A stretch of 43,887 bases of DNA from Bacillota bacterium (GTDB lineage Bacteria > Bacillota > Clostridia > Christensenellales > SZUA-584): the NCBI GenBank assembly GCA_023390815.1, contig JAEWCC010000064.1:1-43887 (forward strand), given 5' to 3'. The position numbers and the translations under genes are program-made. The notes beneath the pieces were generated by a model. It was not told the origin of the DNA. It searched no databases and worked only from the letters and a program-made list of their open reading frames with translations. Below are positions 24,454 to 32,701 of the stretch, one piece after another. Each line of letters starts with the position of its first letter. The stretch's first letter is position 1.

Positions 24454-24836
24454 TCTTTCACCACGGCCACCGCTTCGATCTCGATCAGCACATCTTTGGG
24501 CAGACGGGATACCTCGACGCAGGAACGGGCCGGAAAAGGCTGCGTAAAAAAACGGGCGTAAACTTCGTTGATTTTACCGAAATCGTTCATATCGCGGATA
24601 AAAACCGTCGTCTTGACGACATCCGCTAGCGACGCACCTGCTGCTGCCAGAACTGCCTTCAGATTTTCCAGCGCCTGCGCAGCCTGTTGCTCAATTCCCT
24701 GGACCACTGCGCCGGTTATCGGATCCACCGGTATCTGTCCGGACGTAAAAATCATATTCCCCGTTCGTATCCCCTGCGCATAAGGGCCAATCGCCTGCGG
24801 TGCACTGTCCGTTTTAATCTCTGTTCTCATACCCAT
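24450..24836 (-). CDS. ridA: RidA family reactive enamine/imine deaminase
   Basis: About 128 residues, a Rid/YER057c/UK114 protein: AIGPYAQGIRTGNMIFTSGQIPVDPITG, then VKTTVFIRDMNDFGKINEVYARFF and PARSCVEVSRLPKDVLIEIEAVA with the conserved Arg that binds the imine. RidA hydrolyses 2-aminoacrylate and related enamines released by PLP enzymes, several of which are encoded nearby. The start is ATG 24836 (AAGG 8 bases upstream); ATG 24830 is equally possible. The frame runs further upstream through the leader, which is not likely coding. Confidence 0.93.
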   Translation of the reverse strand: MGMRTEIKTDSAPQAIGPYAQGIRTGNMIFTSGQIPVDPITGAVVQGIEQQAAQALENLKAVLAAAGASLADVVKTTVFIRDMNDFGKINEVYARFFTQPFPARSCVEVSRLPKDVLIEIEAVAVVKE

Positions 24837-24966
24837 AAAACCTGCCTTTAATCCAATGATGCCGCCGTTTGGCGCGATATATACAAAAGTCTCCCCATCT
24901 GCCGGGAGTCTGGCGTGCAAATGCCTTCTAAGCTTTTCGCTATATTCATATCAAATTAATAGCATT

Positions 24967-24995
24967 ATGGTAGTACCAGAAGCAGCCATTGTCAA
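24967..24995 (-). promoter_or_regulatory. Promoter of ridA-tcdA-rrf2
   Basis: TTGACA (24990-24995), spacer 17, TACCAT (24967-24972) on the minus strand. It leaves a leader of about 120 bases before ridA. Confidence 0.78.
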
Positions 24996-25014
24996 TATGA
25001 ATATGTGAAACCAA

Positions 25015-25043
25015 TTAAAAAGCGGCTTCACGTTGAAACCGCC
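25015..25043 (-). terminator. Terminator after the VanW gene
   Basis: GCGGTTTC and GAAGCCGC pair (one G-T wobble) around a 5-base loop, then TTTTT on the minus strand. Confidence 0.85.
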
Positions 25044-25100
25044 TTTACTATTCTTTTATGACAGGATGATGCAACCCTTTGGGCACTGCATTTAGTCTTC

Positions 25101-26825
25101 CTAAGAAGTCGGGGCTGATGAATCTGCAAGTATTGTTTGGGTTGTCGAAGGCGCCACAGATACCGTTGGTGCAGGCGTCGCCAGAGCCGGGTCGCCGCCG
25201 TTCACATAGGTTCTCCCATTCTTCGGGGGCCAGGTATAACTGTGGAACTCTTCCTTAGCCAGTTCTTCGCCGGTCTGCGTCAGGTAGTGGATATAGGTCG
25301 TCACCTTTCGTCCGGGCCGCGTCTGCGCGTATGTGTACTGCCCTTTATCCGGAATCACCGTGCCATCCTCCGGCGCAACCTTCGTGTTGTAGATATAGGT
25401 CATTATCGGCTCTCCAAACTTGCCGCCGTCCTGAAACGAGAACTTGAGGATCACGTCGCCATATCGCTCGTCCACCACCGTCGGGCCGTAAATCTCCACC
25501 GTTGACGTTTTCGCCTTCGGATCGACATACGACACAATGTATACCGGAATGGCAAAGTCGTTCTTAATCTTCAGATCCGGACCGCCCGAGCTGATTGTCG
25601 CATCCAGCCCGAGTGGAATATAGTCGGACGAGATGGAATGGTGCGTGGAGTCGGTAATATTCAAATTAGAGCGGATTGCGGCGTTGTACAACGTGCTCGA
25701 AATCTGGCAGACGCCGCCGCCCGCCTGCTGCACATACCCGCCGTTGACGATTCCCGACGCCTCTTTCCAGCCTGTCTTTAAAGTCCGGTTGCCGGCTTCC
25801 TCATTGATCGACCATTCCTCACCCGGCGCGATCACCACACCGTTGACGATACCCGAAAGCTTGGCCACATTCCAGTTCCGATTATAGCTGGAATGGCTCG
25901 AATAGCTCGACGTCCAGCTTGCAATCAGCTGCGTATCGGCCTTGAGCTTCGCAACGGTTACCGCGGGTTCTACGGTTATAACATCCGCAGTGATCACAGC
26001 GCCACTGCCGGTTTCCGCCGCGCTCATCACGCGCTCGATAACCGCCTCCATATCCACCGACCGGCCGCGCTGCTCCTCCGTATAGAGAAACCGGGCTATA
26101 TCCGCATCCTTCGGTATTTTATCATCGGAATACTTATTTGTGTTCCAGAACTGATACCGCAGCGGATTGGGCATATCCTGCTGCGCGATACGCACAAGCT
26201 CCGGGCGCTCCCACCACTTGCCGTTCGCCGCGCTCTCAACCATCTTCTGCTCGTCCTGCACATACGGCGTACCGTCTGCCAGATGACCCCATGGCATAAA
26301 CGTCACGCTTGCATCCGCCGCTGCCACATCGACATCCGCCTTGAGAGCCAGCAGCTTTTGGGAAACCTTCTCCCGGTCCGCAAGTACCTTCACGGTAAAC
26401 GAAACGCCCTGGGTTTTCGCTGTTTTGATGGCCTCTTTGCGGTCTTCCAGCGTTCCGGTATGGCCATACAGGATCGCTTCCTGCATCACATCGTCATAGT
26501 CGGTGGAAAAGCCCAAGTCATCGGCTGAATACGCGTATCTCTCTCCCTCCACGTCGATTGTAAACGTCAATTCACCCAGCAGCGTATCCGGTATGCCGGA
26601 TGTCGCTGCAAGCGCTTCCTGATAGGTCATATCTGAAATATCGGTCCCGTTTACGCTGACGCCCGCCAGCACCGACTCGTTTTCCATGATGCTGGCATTC
26701 TCCGCACGAGTCTGCAATATCACAATGCTCACTGTCACGATGGCTGCCATTATAATCCCCAATGAGATCATGACCGCGATTCTGCGGTTTCTTTTTACAA
26801 TAACTTTGGTCTTTTTTTTGCTCAT
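25101..26825 (-). CDS. VanW family protein with peptidoglycan-binding-like domains
   Basis: 574 residues: basic tail and one membrane helix (about 14-36), then two extracellular repeats of the PG_binding_4/YoaR type (about 45-290; GVSVNGTDISDMTYQEA... is the typical opening), and a VanW domain starting YNRNWNVAKLSGIVNGVVIAPGEEWSIN with GYVQQAGGGVCQISSTLYNAA and HHSISSDYIPLGLDATIS. The tail after 530 is rich in Pro, Thr and Ser. VanW proteins are cell-envelope proteins of uncertain function, some linked to glycopeptide resistance clusters. It lies 91 bases after the ArsR gene in the same direction with no good terminator between; cotranscription is possible but unproven. Confidence 0.88.
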   Translation of the reverse strand: MSKKKTKVIVKRNRRIAVMISLGIIMAAIVTVSIVILQTRAENASIMENESVLAGVSVNGTDISDMTYQEALAATSGIPDTLLGELTFTIDVEGERYAYSADDLGFSTDYDDVMQEAILYGHTGTLEDRKEAIKTAKTQGVSFTVKVLADREKVSQKLLALKADVDVAAADASVTFMPWGHLADGTPYVQDEQKMVESAANGKWWERPELVRIAQQDMPNPLRYQFWNTNKYSDDKIPKDADIARFLYTEEQRGRSVDMEAVIERVMSAAETGSGAVITADVITVEPAVTVAKLKADTQLIASWTSSYSSHSSYNRNWNVAKLSGIVNGVVIAPGEEWSINEEAGNRTLKTGWKEASGIVNGGYVQQAGGGVCQISSTLYNAAIRSNLNITDSTHHSISSDYIPLGLDATISSGGPDLKIKNDFAIPVYIVSYVDPKAKTSTVEIYGPTVVDERYGDVILKFSFQDGGKFGEPIMTYIYNTKVAPEDGTVIPDKGQYTYAQTRPGRKVTTYIHYLTQTGEELAKEEFHSYTWPPKNGRTYVNGGDPALATPAPTVSVAPSTTQTILADSSAPTS

Positions 26826-26916
26826 CCTGTCCCCTGATTTTCCTGTTGTCTTTAAACTTTAATGATTTAATCCTACAAAATTCCGGGTTGGTTTGACCCT
26901 CTCCGTATCTTCACAA

Positions 26917-27285
26917 CTATCGGCCTTTTTCCTTTACATGGATTAACCCCTGATCGAACATCATTTTAACGTGTTCGTCATCCAGCGAGTAATATACGGT
27001 TTTTCCGTCACGGCGGAACTTCACCAGCCTCGCTTGTTTCAGGAGCCTCAATTGGTGTGAAATCGAAGATTGGGACATGTTGAGCAGAAACGCGATATCA
27101 CAGACACACATTTCCTCTTCGAACAGCGCCCAAAGGATTCTGATTCGCGTGGTATCGCCGAATACCTTAAAAACCTCCGCAAGCTCGTACAGCTCCTCGA
27201 CAGGAGGCATAATCGCTCTGACTTTTTTTACGACATCCGCATGGATGACGTTGCACTCGCATCGTTCCACCAGTTCTTCAGCCAT
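26917..27285 (-). CDS. ArsR/SmtB family metal-responsive repressor, CadC-like
   Basis: 122-residue winged-helix repressor. The N-terminus carries CEC (C9, C11), and the helix before the recognition helix carries CVCD (C60, C62), the four-cysteine alpha3N site of CadC that binds Cd, Pb or Zn. The recognition region is MSQSSISHQLRLLKQARLVKFRRDGKTVYYSL. It is divergent from a zinc/cadmium P-type ATPase, and palindromes lie at both promoters, so it likely represses both. GGAGGTG precedes the ATG. Confidence 0.93.
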   Translation of the reverse strand: MAEELVERCECNVIHADVVKKVRAIMPPVEELYELAEVFKVFGDTTRIRILWALFEEEMCVCDIAFLLNMSQSSISHQLRLLKQARLVKFRRDGKTVYYSLDDEHVKMMFDQGLIHVKEKGR

Positions 27286-27301
27286 GCAAGCACCTCCTTT
27301 T

Positions 27302-27324
27302 CACATGAACACTTGAACATATGT
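27302..27324. promoter_or_regulatory. Probable ArsR/CadC operator on the arsR side
   Basis: On the minus strand ACATATGTTCA then TGTTCATGTGA; the second half matches the right arm of the operator at 27422-27445 at 10 of 11 bases, the left half only partly. It lies just after the arsR -10 box. Confidence 0.6.
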
Positions 27325-27328
27325 TTCT

Positions 27329-27357
27329 ATCATAAGTTTGTCCACCCGGATTGTCAA
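27329..27357 (-). promoter_or_regulatory. Promoter of arsR
   Basis: TTGACA (27352-27357), spacer 17, TATGAT (27329-27334) on the minus strand. Confidence 0.85.
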
Positions 27358-27390
27358 GGCTTCCCGGATGTTATCATGGCAAATAAACCC

Positions 27391-27419
27391 TTGACAAAAT
27401 CCGTGTATCGCTATAGTAT
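27391..27419 (+). promoter_or_regulatory. Promoter of the P-type ATPase gene
   Basis: TTGACA (27391-27396), spacer 17, TAGTAT (27414-27419) on the plus strand. The operator starts 3 bases downstream. Confidence 0.85.
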
Positions 27420-27421
27420 CA

Positions 27422-27445
27422 TCATATGAGCAGTTGTTCATATGA
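27422..27445. promoter_or_regulatory. ArsR/CadC-type operator at the ATPase promoter
   Basis: TCATATGAGCA-GT-TGTTCATATGA, an imperfect palindrome with 10 of 11 arm positions symmetric, in the 12-2-12-like form of SmtB/ArsR sites. It covers the probable transcription start. Confidence 0.78.
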
Positions 27446-27499
27446 TCATTAATAAGTTCCAGTTTGGAGAAGCTGATATCATCTTATGGGAGGACGAAC

Positions 27500-29608
27500 A
27501 TGAAAACACGCGATATCAAAGTCAAATGCGAGCTTTGCCCCTGCGGATGCGGGCAGGCGCTGATATCCGGCCAGAAGCATCATTCGGATCCGGTTCAAGG
27601 TCACAGTGAGGATGGCTGCGGGTGCAGTCATTGTGCGCAGGGCAGTGCAGAAAGCTGCGGTTGCGATCATTGCGCGGAAGAAGAGGATGACAGCTGTGCC
27701 GATGAGGATGGATGCGGATGCAGCCATTGCGCGCAGGATCACGCGGATGAGGGCAGCGCTTTTAACAAAAAGGAACTGATCCGGATTGCCGCAGGCGCGG
27801 CGATCTACGCCGTGGCGCTAATATTTGCGCTGGGCGACCTCATCAAACTCGCGTTGTTCGTGGCCGCTTACCTCGTTATCGGCGGTGACGTATTGGTTCG
27901 GGCCGTCAGGAACATCGTTCGCGGCAGAGTTTTCGATGAGAATCTTCTCATGACGATCGCGACCATCGGTGCCTTTGCGATCCGCGAATATCCCGAAGCG
28001 GTTGCCGTCATGCTGTTCTATCAGGTGGGCGAGCTTTTCCAGGGCTACGCGGTGGGCAAATCGCGCCGGAGCATCACAAAGCTGATGGATATCCGCCCGG
28101 ACTACGCAAATCTGCTCGCGGATGGCCGTGAACAGAAGGTCTCCCCCGAACAGGTTAGCGTCGGCGATGTCATCATGGTCAAGCCCGGCGAGCGCGTTCC
28201 GCTCGATGGCGTGGTGCTGAAGGGCAGTTCCTTTGCGGACACCTCCGCCCTAACGGGTGAATCCGTACCGAAAGCGATAAAGGCGGGCGATACGGTCTAT
28301 TCGGGAGTCATCAACCAGAGCGGCGTACTCGAGATTCGGGTGGAAAAGGAGTTCGCGCAGAGCACCATATCCAAGATCCTCGAACTGGTGCAGAACGCCT
28401 CCACGCGCAAAGCGACCACCGAAAAATTCATCAGCCGTTTCGCCCGTTACTACACCCCCATTGTCGTGGCTGTCGCGGTGCTCATCGCCACGATCCCGCC
28501 GCTGTTTGTACCGGGCGCTGTATTCTCCGATTGGCTCTACCGCGCGCTCGTATTTCTGGTTATCTCATGCCCCTGTGCGCTAGTCATTTCGATCCCGCTC
28601 GGGTTCTTCGGCGGCATCGGCGCGGCTTCGCGCGAAGGCATACTCGTAAAAGGAGGCAATTACCTCGAAGCGCTCCGCAAAGCGGATACCTTCGTATTCG
28701 ACAAGACCGGCACGCTGACCGAAGGCGTTTTCCAGGTCTCGGAGATTAAGACTTATGGTTCGCTTTCCTCAGACGAGGTACTGACGCTGGCGGCGCATAT
28801 CGAAAGCTACTCCACCCACCCGATTGCCAAATCCATCGTAGAGGCATATGCTGCTTCGGGCAGGAAACCGGATAAATCCGTCGTGACGGATTATGAGGAG
28901 ATATCAGGCCATGGCCTGAAAGCCCGCGTACAGGAGAAACACGTGATGGCAGGCAACCGCGCGCTCATGGAGCAGTCGGGTATTGCCATACCGGATGACG
29001 GGCTGCCCGGTACGGTCGTTTATATCGCAGCCGACAATGTGCTCCAAGGCGCACTGTCTATTTCCGACAGGGTCAAACCCGATGCACGTCAGGCCATTGC
29101 CGCTTTGAAGGCCGCGGGCATTAAAAAAACCGTCATGCTGACGGGCGACCGGAAGGATACCGCGCAGGAGGTCGCCGATGCGCTGGGTTTGGATGCGTAT
29201 TATGCGGAGCTTCTGCCGCAGGATAAGGTGAGCCGCGTCGAAGAGCTGATCGCCCAGAATGGCAAGGTCGTGTTTGTCGGCGACGGTATCAACGACGCAC
29301 CGGTGCTGGCGCGCGCCGATATCGGCATTGCCATGGGCGGTCTCGGCTCCGATGCGGCAATCGAGGCAGCGGATATCGTCATCATGGACGACAATCCGTC
29401 CCGGCTTGCAGCCGCCATACGCATCTCGCGCAAGACGCAGCGCATCGTATGGCAGAATATCGGCTTTGCGATGGTTGTCAAGGTGGCCGTACTGCTGCTG
29501 GGCGCAGGCGGCATCGCCACCATGTGGGAAGCGGTATTCGCGGACGTCGGCGTCGCGCTGCTGGCTGTACTCAATGCGCTGCGCATGATGCGCCGCAGCC
29601 GGGAATGA
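27500..29608 (+). CDS. Heavy-metal P1B-type ATPase (zinc/cadmium/lead export), with Cys-rich N-terminus
   Basis: 702-residue metal pump. TGESVPKA actuator loop, CPC metal site in the membrane (C357-P358-C359), phosphorylation motif DKTGTLTEG with D401, STHPIA, and GDGINDAPVLARADIGIAMGG. The last helices have a Lys (VVKVAV) and Asp (FADVGVAL) as in ZntA, pointing to Zn, Cd or Pb. The first 85 residues have no HMA fold. They hold CELCPCGCG (10-18) and three CGCxHC units (40-45, 53-58, 72-77) among His and acidic residues. The start is ATG 27500 with GGGAGG upstream; an earlier in-frame ATG at 27464 lacks this. Control by the divergent ArsR is expected. Confidence 0.95.
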   Translation: MKTRDIKVKCELCPCGCGQALISGQKHHSDPVQGHSEDGCGCSHCAQGSAESCGCDHCAEEEDDSCADEDGCGCSHCAQDHADEGSAFNKKELIRIAAGAAIYAVALIFALGDLIKLALFVAAYLVIGGDVLVRAVRNIVRGRVFDENLLMTIATIGAFAIREYPEAVAVMLFYQVGELFQGYAVGKSRRSITKLMDIRPDYANLLADGREQKVSPEQVSVGDVIMVKPGERVPLDGVVLKGSSFADTSALTGESVPKAIKAGDTVYSGVINQSGVLEIRVEKEFAQSTISKILELVQNASTRKATTEKFISRFARYYTPIVVAVAVLIATIPPLFVPGAVFSDWLYRALVFLVISCPCALVISIPLGFFGGIGAASREGILVKGGNYLEALRKADTFVFDKTGTLTEGVFQVSEIKTYGSLSSDEVLTLAAHIESYSTHPIAKSIVEAYAASGRKPDKSVVTDYEEISGHGLKARVQEKHVMAGNRALMEQSGIAIPDDGLPGTVVYIAADNVLQGALSISDRVKPDARQAIAALKAAGIKKTVMLTGDRKDTAQEVADALGLDAYYAELLPQDKVSRVEELIAQNGKVVFVGDGINDAPVLARADIGIAMGGLGSDAAIEAADIVIMDDNPSRLAAAIRISRKTQRIVWQNIGFAMVVKVAVLLLGAGGIATMWEAVFADVGVALLAVLNALRMMRRSRE

Positions 29609-29636
29609 ACGCATATCGGTCTATTAATAAGACATG

Positions 29637-29676
29637 GCGGCGAATCCTCTGCAGCGGGCTTCGCCGCTTTTATTTT
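29637..29676 (+). terminator. Terminator after the P-type ATPase gene
   Basis: GCGGCGAA and TTCGCCGC form a perfect 8-bp stem with a 15-base loop, followed by TTTTATTTT. Confidence 0.88.
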
Positions 29677-29803
29677 GTCATTACCCCGTATTCACATATA
29701 AGCAATACTTATGTAAACATTCTGTAACAATTGGCCTTGTTCTATTCCCCATTCCTCTCTTTTATATTAAGCTTTAACAAACCAAAATGAAAGTGAGGCT
29801 ATC

Positions 29804-30922
29804 ATGGTTCACCGAAGATATCACCGAAATCCCTTCCGAAGAAAGCTGTTGCGTTTGATGATATCCATACGGAAACACCGGCGTATATTTGTCACCATAA
29901 CGGGATGCGCGGTTACGATCGCAACCGTTGCGATACTTGTCATTACCTTATCCGGAAAGGCAGAAGCCCTCGCCCGAAGCGCCGATATGCCTTCCTCCTC
30001 CCCAATCGTTGATTCAGCGGAACTGATGGCTGTATCGGCGCCGCTGCCCACGTCTGATCCTACTCCGGTACCCACCCCCGACCCCACGCTGAAACCGGGT
30101 GACGAAAACGAACGCGTTCAGGCCCTTCAGGAGCGGCTGATGGAACTTAATTATCTCGCGCTGGACGAGAGCACGCTGCTTTACGGGCCTGCCACGAAGT
30201 ATGGTGTCGAGCTGTTCCAGCGTCAGCACGGTCTGCAACAGGACGGCATCGCGGGCCCCGAGATGCTCGCTCTGGTATTTTCTAATGATGCGCAGCCGTA
30301 TTCCCTGCTAGAAGGGACCAGCGGCGCCGATGTCACCAGTATGCAGCAGCAGCTTGCAGACCTCGGCTATATGAGCAAGGTGACCGGGTATTACGGCTCC
30401 GAGACCGCGGAAGCCGTCAAAGCGTTTCAGGAGAGGAACAACCTGACCGTCGACGGCAAAACCGGAGAACAGACGCTGGATCTGATCTATTCCCCCGAAG
30501 CCGTTCCCAGCGAGACCAAGGTGAAATCGGAACGCAGGCGCGCCAATATTCGTGAAATGATTAAAGTCGCAGAAAAGCAGCTCGGAAAGAAATATATACT
30601 CGGCACCTCAGGCACGAGCACGTTTGATTGCTCCGGGCTGGTCTACTATTGCCTGAAGCAGGCCGGATCATCGCGCGGCCGGTATAATGCCGCCGGGTAT
30701 TCCAAGGTGGACGATTGGAAAGCCATCACCTCCATGGACGATCTGCAAATCGGCGATCTGCTGTTCTTCAGCACCAACGGTAAAAAGGTCGGGCATACGG
30801 GTATCTATGTTGGGAATGGCATGATGATCGACGCGTCCTCGTCGCATGGCGAGGTGATCAAGCGCTCCTGCACCAGTTCGTTCTGGACACGGAATTTTGT
30901 GATCGCGCGCAGACCTTGGTAG
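29804..30922 (+). CDS. Secreted NlpC/P60 peptidoglycan hydrolase with two PG-binding domains
   Basis: 372 residues. Basic N-terminus and a membrane helix (about 28-50), then a Ser/Thr/Pro-rich linker (PTSDPTPVPTPDPT). Two PG_binding_1 repeats follow: one from ENERVQALQERLMELNYL to GIAGPEML (about 100-150), one from GADVTSMQQQLADLGYM to VDGKTGEQT (about 172-222). The C-terminal NlpC/P60 domain has the catalytic Cys in FDCSGLVYY, His in GHTGIYVG, and DASSSHGEV. It would cut stem peptides in the wall outside the cell. GTGAGG precedes the ATG; it is a single gene with a strong terminator. Confidence 0.94.
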   Translation: MVHRRYHRNPFRRKLLRLMISIRKHRRIFVTITGCAVTIATVAILVITLSGKAEALARSADMPSSSPIVDSAELMAVSAPLPTSDPTPVPTPDPTLKPGDENERVQALQERLMELNYLALDESTLLYGPATKYGVELFQRQHGLQQDGIAGPEMLALVFSNDAQPYSLLEGTSGADVTSMQQQLADLGYMSKVTGYYGSETAEAVKAFQERNNLTVDGKTGEQTLDLIYSPEAVPSETKVKSERRRANIREMIKVAEKQLGKKYILGTSGTSTFDCSGLVYYCLKQAGSSRGRYNAAGYSKVDDWKAITSMDDLQIGDLLFFSTNGKKVGHTGIYVGNGMMIDASSSHGEVIKRSCTSSFWTRNFVIARRPW

Positions 30923-30932
30923 ATATTATTGT

Positions 30933-30975
30933 AAGGCCGTCAGCTTCACCCCTTATGTTGACGGCCTTTTTTTTT
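30933..30975 (+). terminator. Terminator after the NlpC/P60 gene
   Basis: AAGGCCGTCA and TGACGGCCTT form a 10-bp stem around a 16-base loop, followed by nine T. Confidence 0.95.
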
Positions 30976-31041
30976 ATCCCTGTTAATTATTAAGAAATAT
31001 GCAGTGTAATTTTATATTTCTTTGATATGATTAGTATGCTA

Positions 31042-31070
31042 TTGACAATATGGTGACATTCCCCTAAGAT
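31042..31070 (+). promoter_or_regulatory. Promoter of the cymR-like operon
   Basis: TTGACA (31042-31047), spacer 17, TAAGAT (31065-31070). No clear palindrome like those at the isc promoters was found here. Confidence 0.75.
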
Positions 31071-31108
31071 AAAAGCATATCCGGCAAGTATGAAATGAGG
31101 TGGATTAT

Positions 31109-31555
31109 ATGAGAATTTCCGCCAAAGGGCGCTACGCGCTTGCGGCGATGACCTATATGGCGCAAAACTACGAGAACGGCGAGTCCATCACGGTAATCAG
31201 CATATCCGAAAAGCTCGGCATATCGAAGATCTATTTGGAACAGGTATTTACGCTGCTCCGGCACGGAGGGCTCGTAACCTCCGTCAAAGGTGCGGCAGGC
31301 GGCTATCTGCTGACACGCATGCCGGAAAAAATCACAGGTTTCGACGTGCTTTCGGCGGTAGAGCTTTCGCTCTTTGAAAAGACAGAGCCCAGCGTAGACA
31401 AGAAAGCGCCCGAGTACGACACCGCCATGCAGCAGCTGGCGTTCAGTCCTCTTGATGAAGCCGTTAAAACCGCGTTGCAGCAGGTCACACTGAGCGATCT
31501 GGCCCAAGAAATCGAACGGCACAAAAAAGGCCAGGATTATATGTTCTTTATATAA
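31109..31555 (+). CDS. cymR: Rrf2 family regulator, CymR-like (no cysteines)
   Basis: 148 residues: MRISAKGRYALAAMTYMA, recognition region ISKIYLEQVFTLLRHGGLVTSVKGAAGGY. Unlike the two other Rrf2 proteins of the window it has no cysteine at all, and it ends DYMFFI, close to the C-terminal end of Bacillus subtilis CymR as I recall it. CymR represses cysteine-uptake and trans-sulfuration genes together with CysK, without an Fe-S cluster. The next two genes are trans-sulfuration enzymes, which fits. ATG 31109 with GAGGTGG is preferred over a GTG at 31100. Its stop overlaps the next gene's ribosome site. Confidence 0.82.
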   Translation: MRISAKGRYALAAMTYMAQNYENGESITVISISEKLGISKIYLEQVFTLLRHGGLVTSVKGAAGGYLLTRMPEKITGFDVLSAVELSLFEKTEPSVDKKAPEYDTAMQQLAFSPLDEAVKTALQQVTLSDLAQEIERHKKGQDYMFFI

Positions 31556-31564
31556 GGAGAAGCC

Positions 31565-32698
31565 ATGGATATCCAGACAAAATGCGTTCACGGTCACGCA
31601 GGCCGAAACGACATTACCGGGGCGATCAGCGTACCGATTTATCAGTCCGCCACGTTTGCGCACCCGGGCGTCGGACAAAGCACAGGGTATGACTATTCGC
31701 GCCTTCAAAACCCCACGCGCGAGCACCTCGAAAAAACGGTTGCCGCGCTGGAAGGCGGCAGCGACGCGATGGCTTTCTCGACCGGTATGGCCGCGATTGC
31801 GGTACTGATGGAGCTATTCTCCCCCGGCGACCACCTGATCGCCTCGGACGATCTGTACGGCGGTTCGCACCGGCTGTTTCACCATATCTCCATGAAGAAC
31901 GGTATCGATTTCGATCTGATCGATACTTCGGATATAACGGGAATCGAGGCGCACATCCGTCCCGAAACGAAGGCGCTTTTCATTGAAACCCCCACCAACC
32001 CAATGATGCAGGTGACCGACATCGCCGCCGTGGCGGCGCTCGCGAAACGGCATAACCTGCTGCTCATCGTAGACAACACGTTTCTCACGCCGTATTATCA
32101 AAGGCCGCTGGAGCTCGGCGCGGATATCGTCGTGCACAGCGGAACGAAATACCTCGGCGGACACAACGATACGCTGGCGGGCTTTCTGGTCACCGGCGAT
32201 GCGCCGCTCTCGGAGCGGCTGCGCTTTATCTACAAGACCACAGGCGCATGCCTCTCTCCCTTCGACAGCTGGCTGATCCTGCGCGGCATTAAAACGCTGG
32301 CGGTGCGGATGGACCGGCAGCAGGACAGCGCAATGAAAATCGCGCAATGGCTTTGCGGTCAGCCCCATATCAAGGCGGTGCATTACGCGGGTCTTCCCTC
32401 CCACCCCGGATATGCGGTGTCCGTCAGGCAGGCGTCCGGCTTTGGTGCGATGATCTCGTTTGAGACGGACAGTGAACAGACCGCGATCCAGGTGCTGGAA
32501 CGCGTCAAAGTCATTCAGTATGCGGAGAGTTTGGGCGGCGTCGAATCGCTGATCACTTATCCGATGCTCCAGACGCACGCTGACGTTCCGCGGGAGGTAC
32601 GTGAAGCCAAGGGCATCGACGAGCGGCTGCTGCGCCTCTCGGTCGGCCTCGAAAGCGCGGAAGACCTGATCGCCGATCTTAAACAAGCATTGGAGTAA
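31565..32698 (+). CDS. Trans-sulfuration PLP enzyme (cystathionine gamma-synthase/lyase family)
   Basis: 377 residues of the Cys/Met metabolism PLP family. Seen: GAISVPIYQSATFAHP, YSRLQNPTREHLEKTVAALEGG, and the PLP lysine in VVHSGTKYLGGHNDTLAG; the C-terminal part VESLITYPMLQTHADVP is typical. It could be cystathionine gamma-synthase, gamma-lyase or beta-lyase; the sequence alone does not decide. The neighbours PatB and CymR suggest flow between cysteine and homocysteine. AAGGAG precedes the ATG, 9 bases after the regulator stop. Confidence 0.9.
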   Translation: MDIQTKCVHGHAGRNDITGAISVPIYQSATFAHPGVGQSTGYDYSRLQNPTREHLEKTVAALEGGSDAMAFSTGMAAIAVLMELFSPGDHLIASDDLYGGSHRLFHHISMKNGIDFDLIDTSDITGIEAHIRPETKALFIETPTNPMMQVTDIAAVAALAKRHNLLLIVDNTFLTPYYQRPLELGADIVVHSGTKYLGGHNDTLAGFLVTGDAPLSERLRFIYKTTGACLSPFDSWLILRGIKTLAVRMDRQQDSAMKIAQWLCGQPHIKAVHYAGLPSHPGYAVSVRQASGFGAMISFETDSEQTAIQVLERVKVIQYAESLGGVESLITYPMLQTHADVPREVREAKGIDERLLRLSVGLESAEDLIADLKQALE

Positions 32699-32701
32699 GC
32701 C

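Noticed and set aside
27608..27740. CRISPR-like or tandem DNA repeat in the P-type ATPase 5' region
   Set aside because: The repeats are in-frame CGCxHC codons inside the gene, only three units with uneven spacing.
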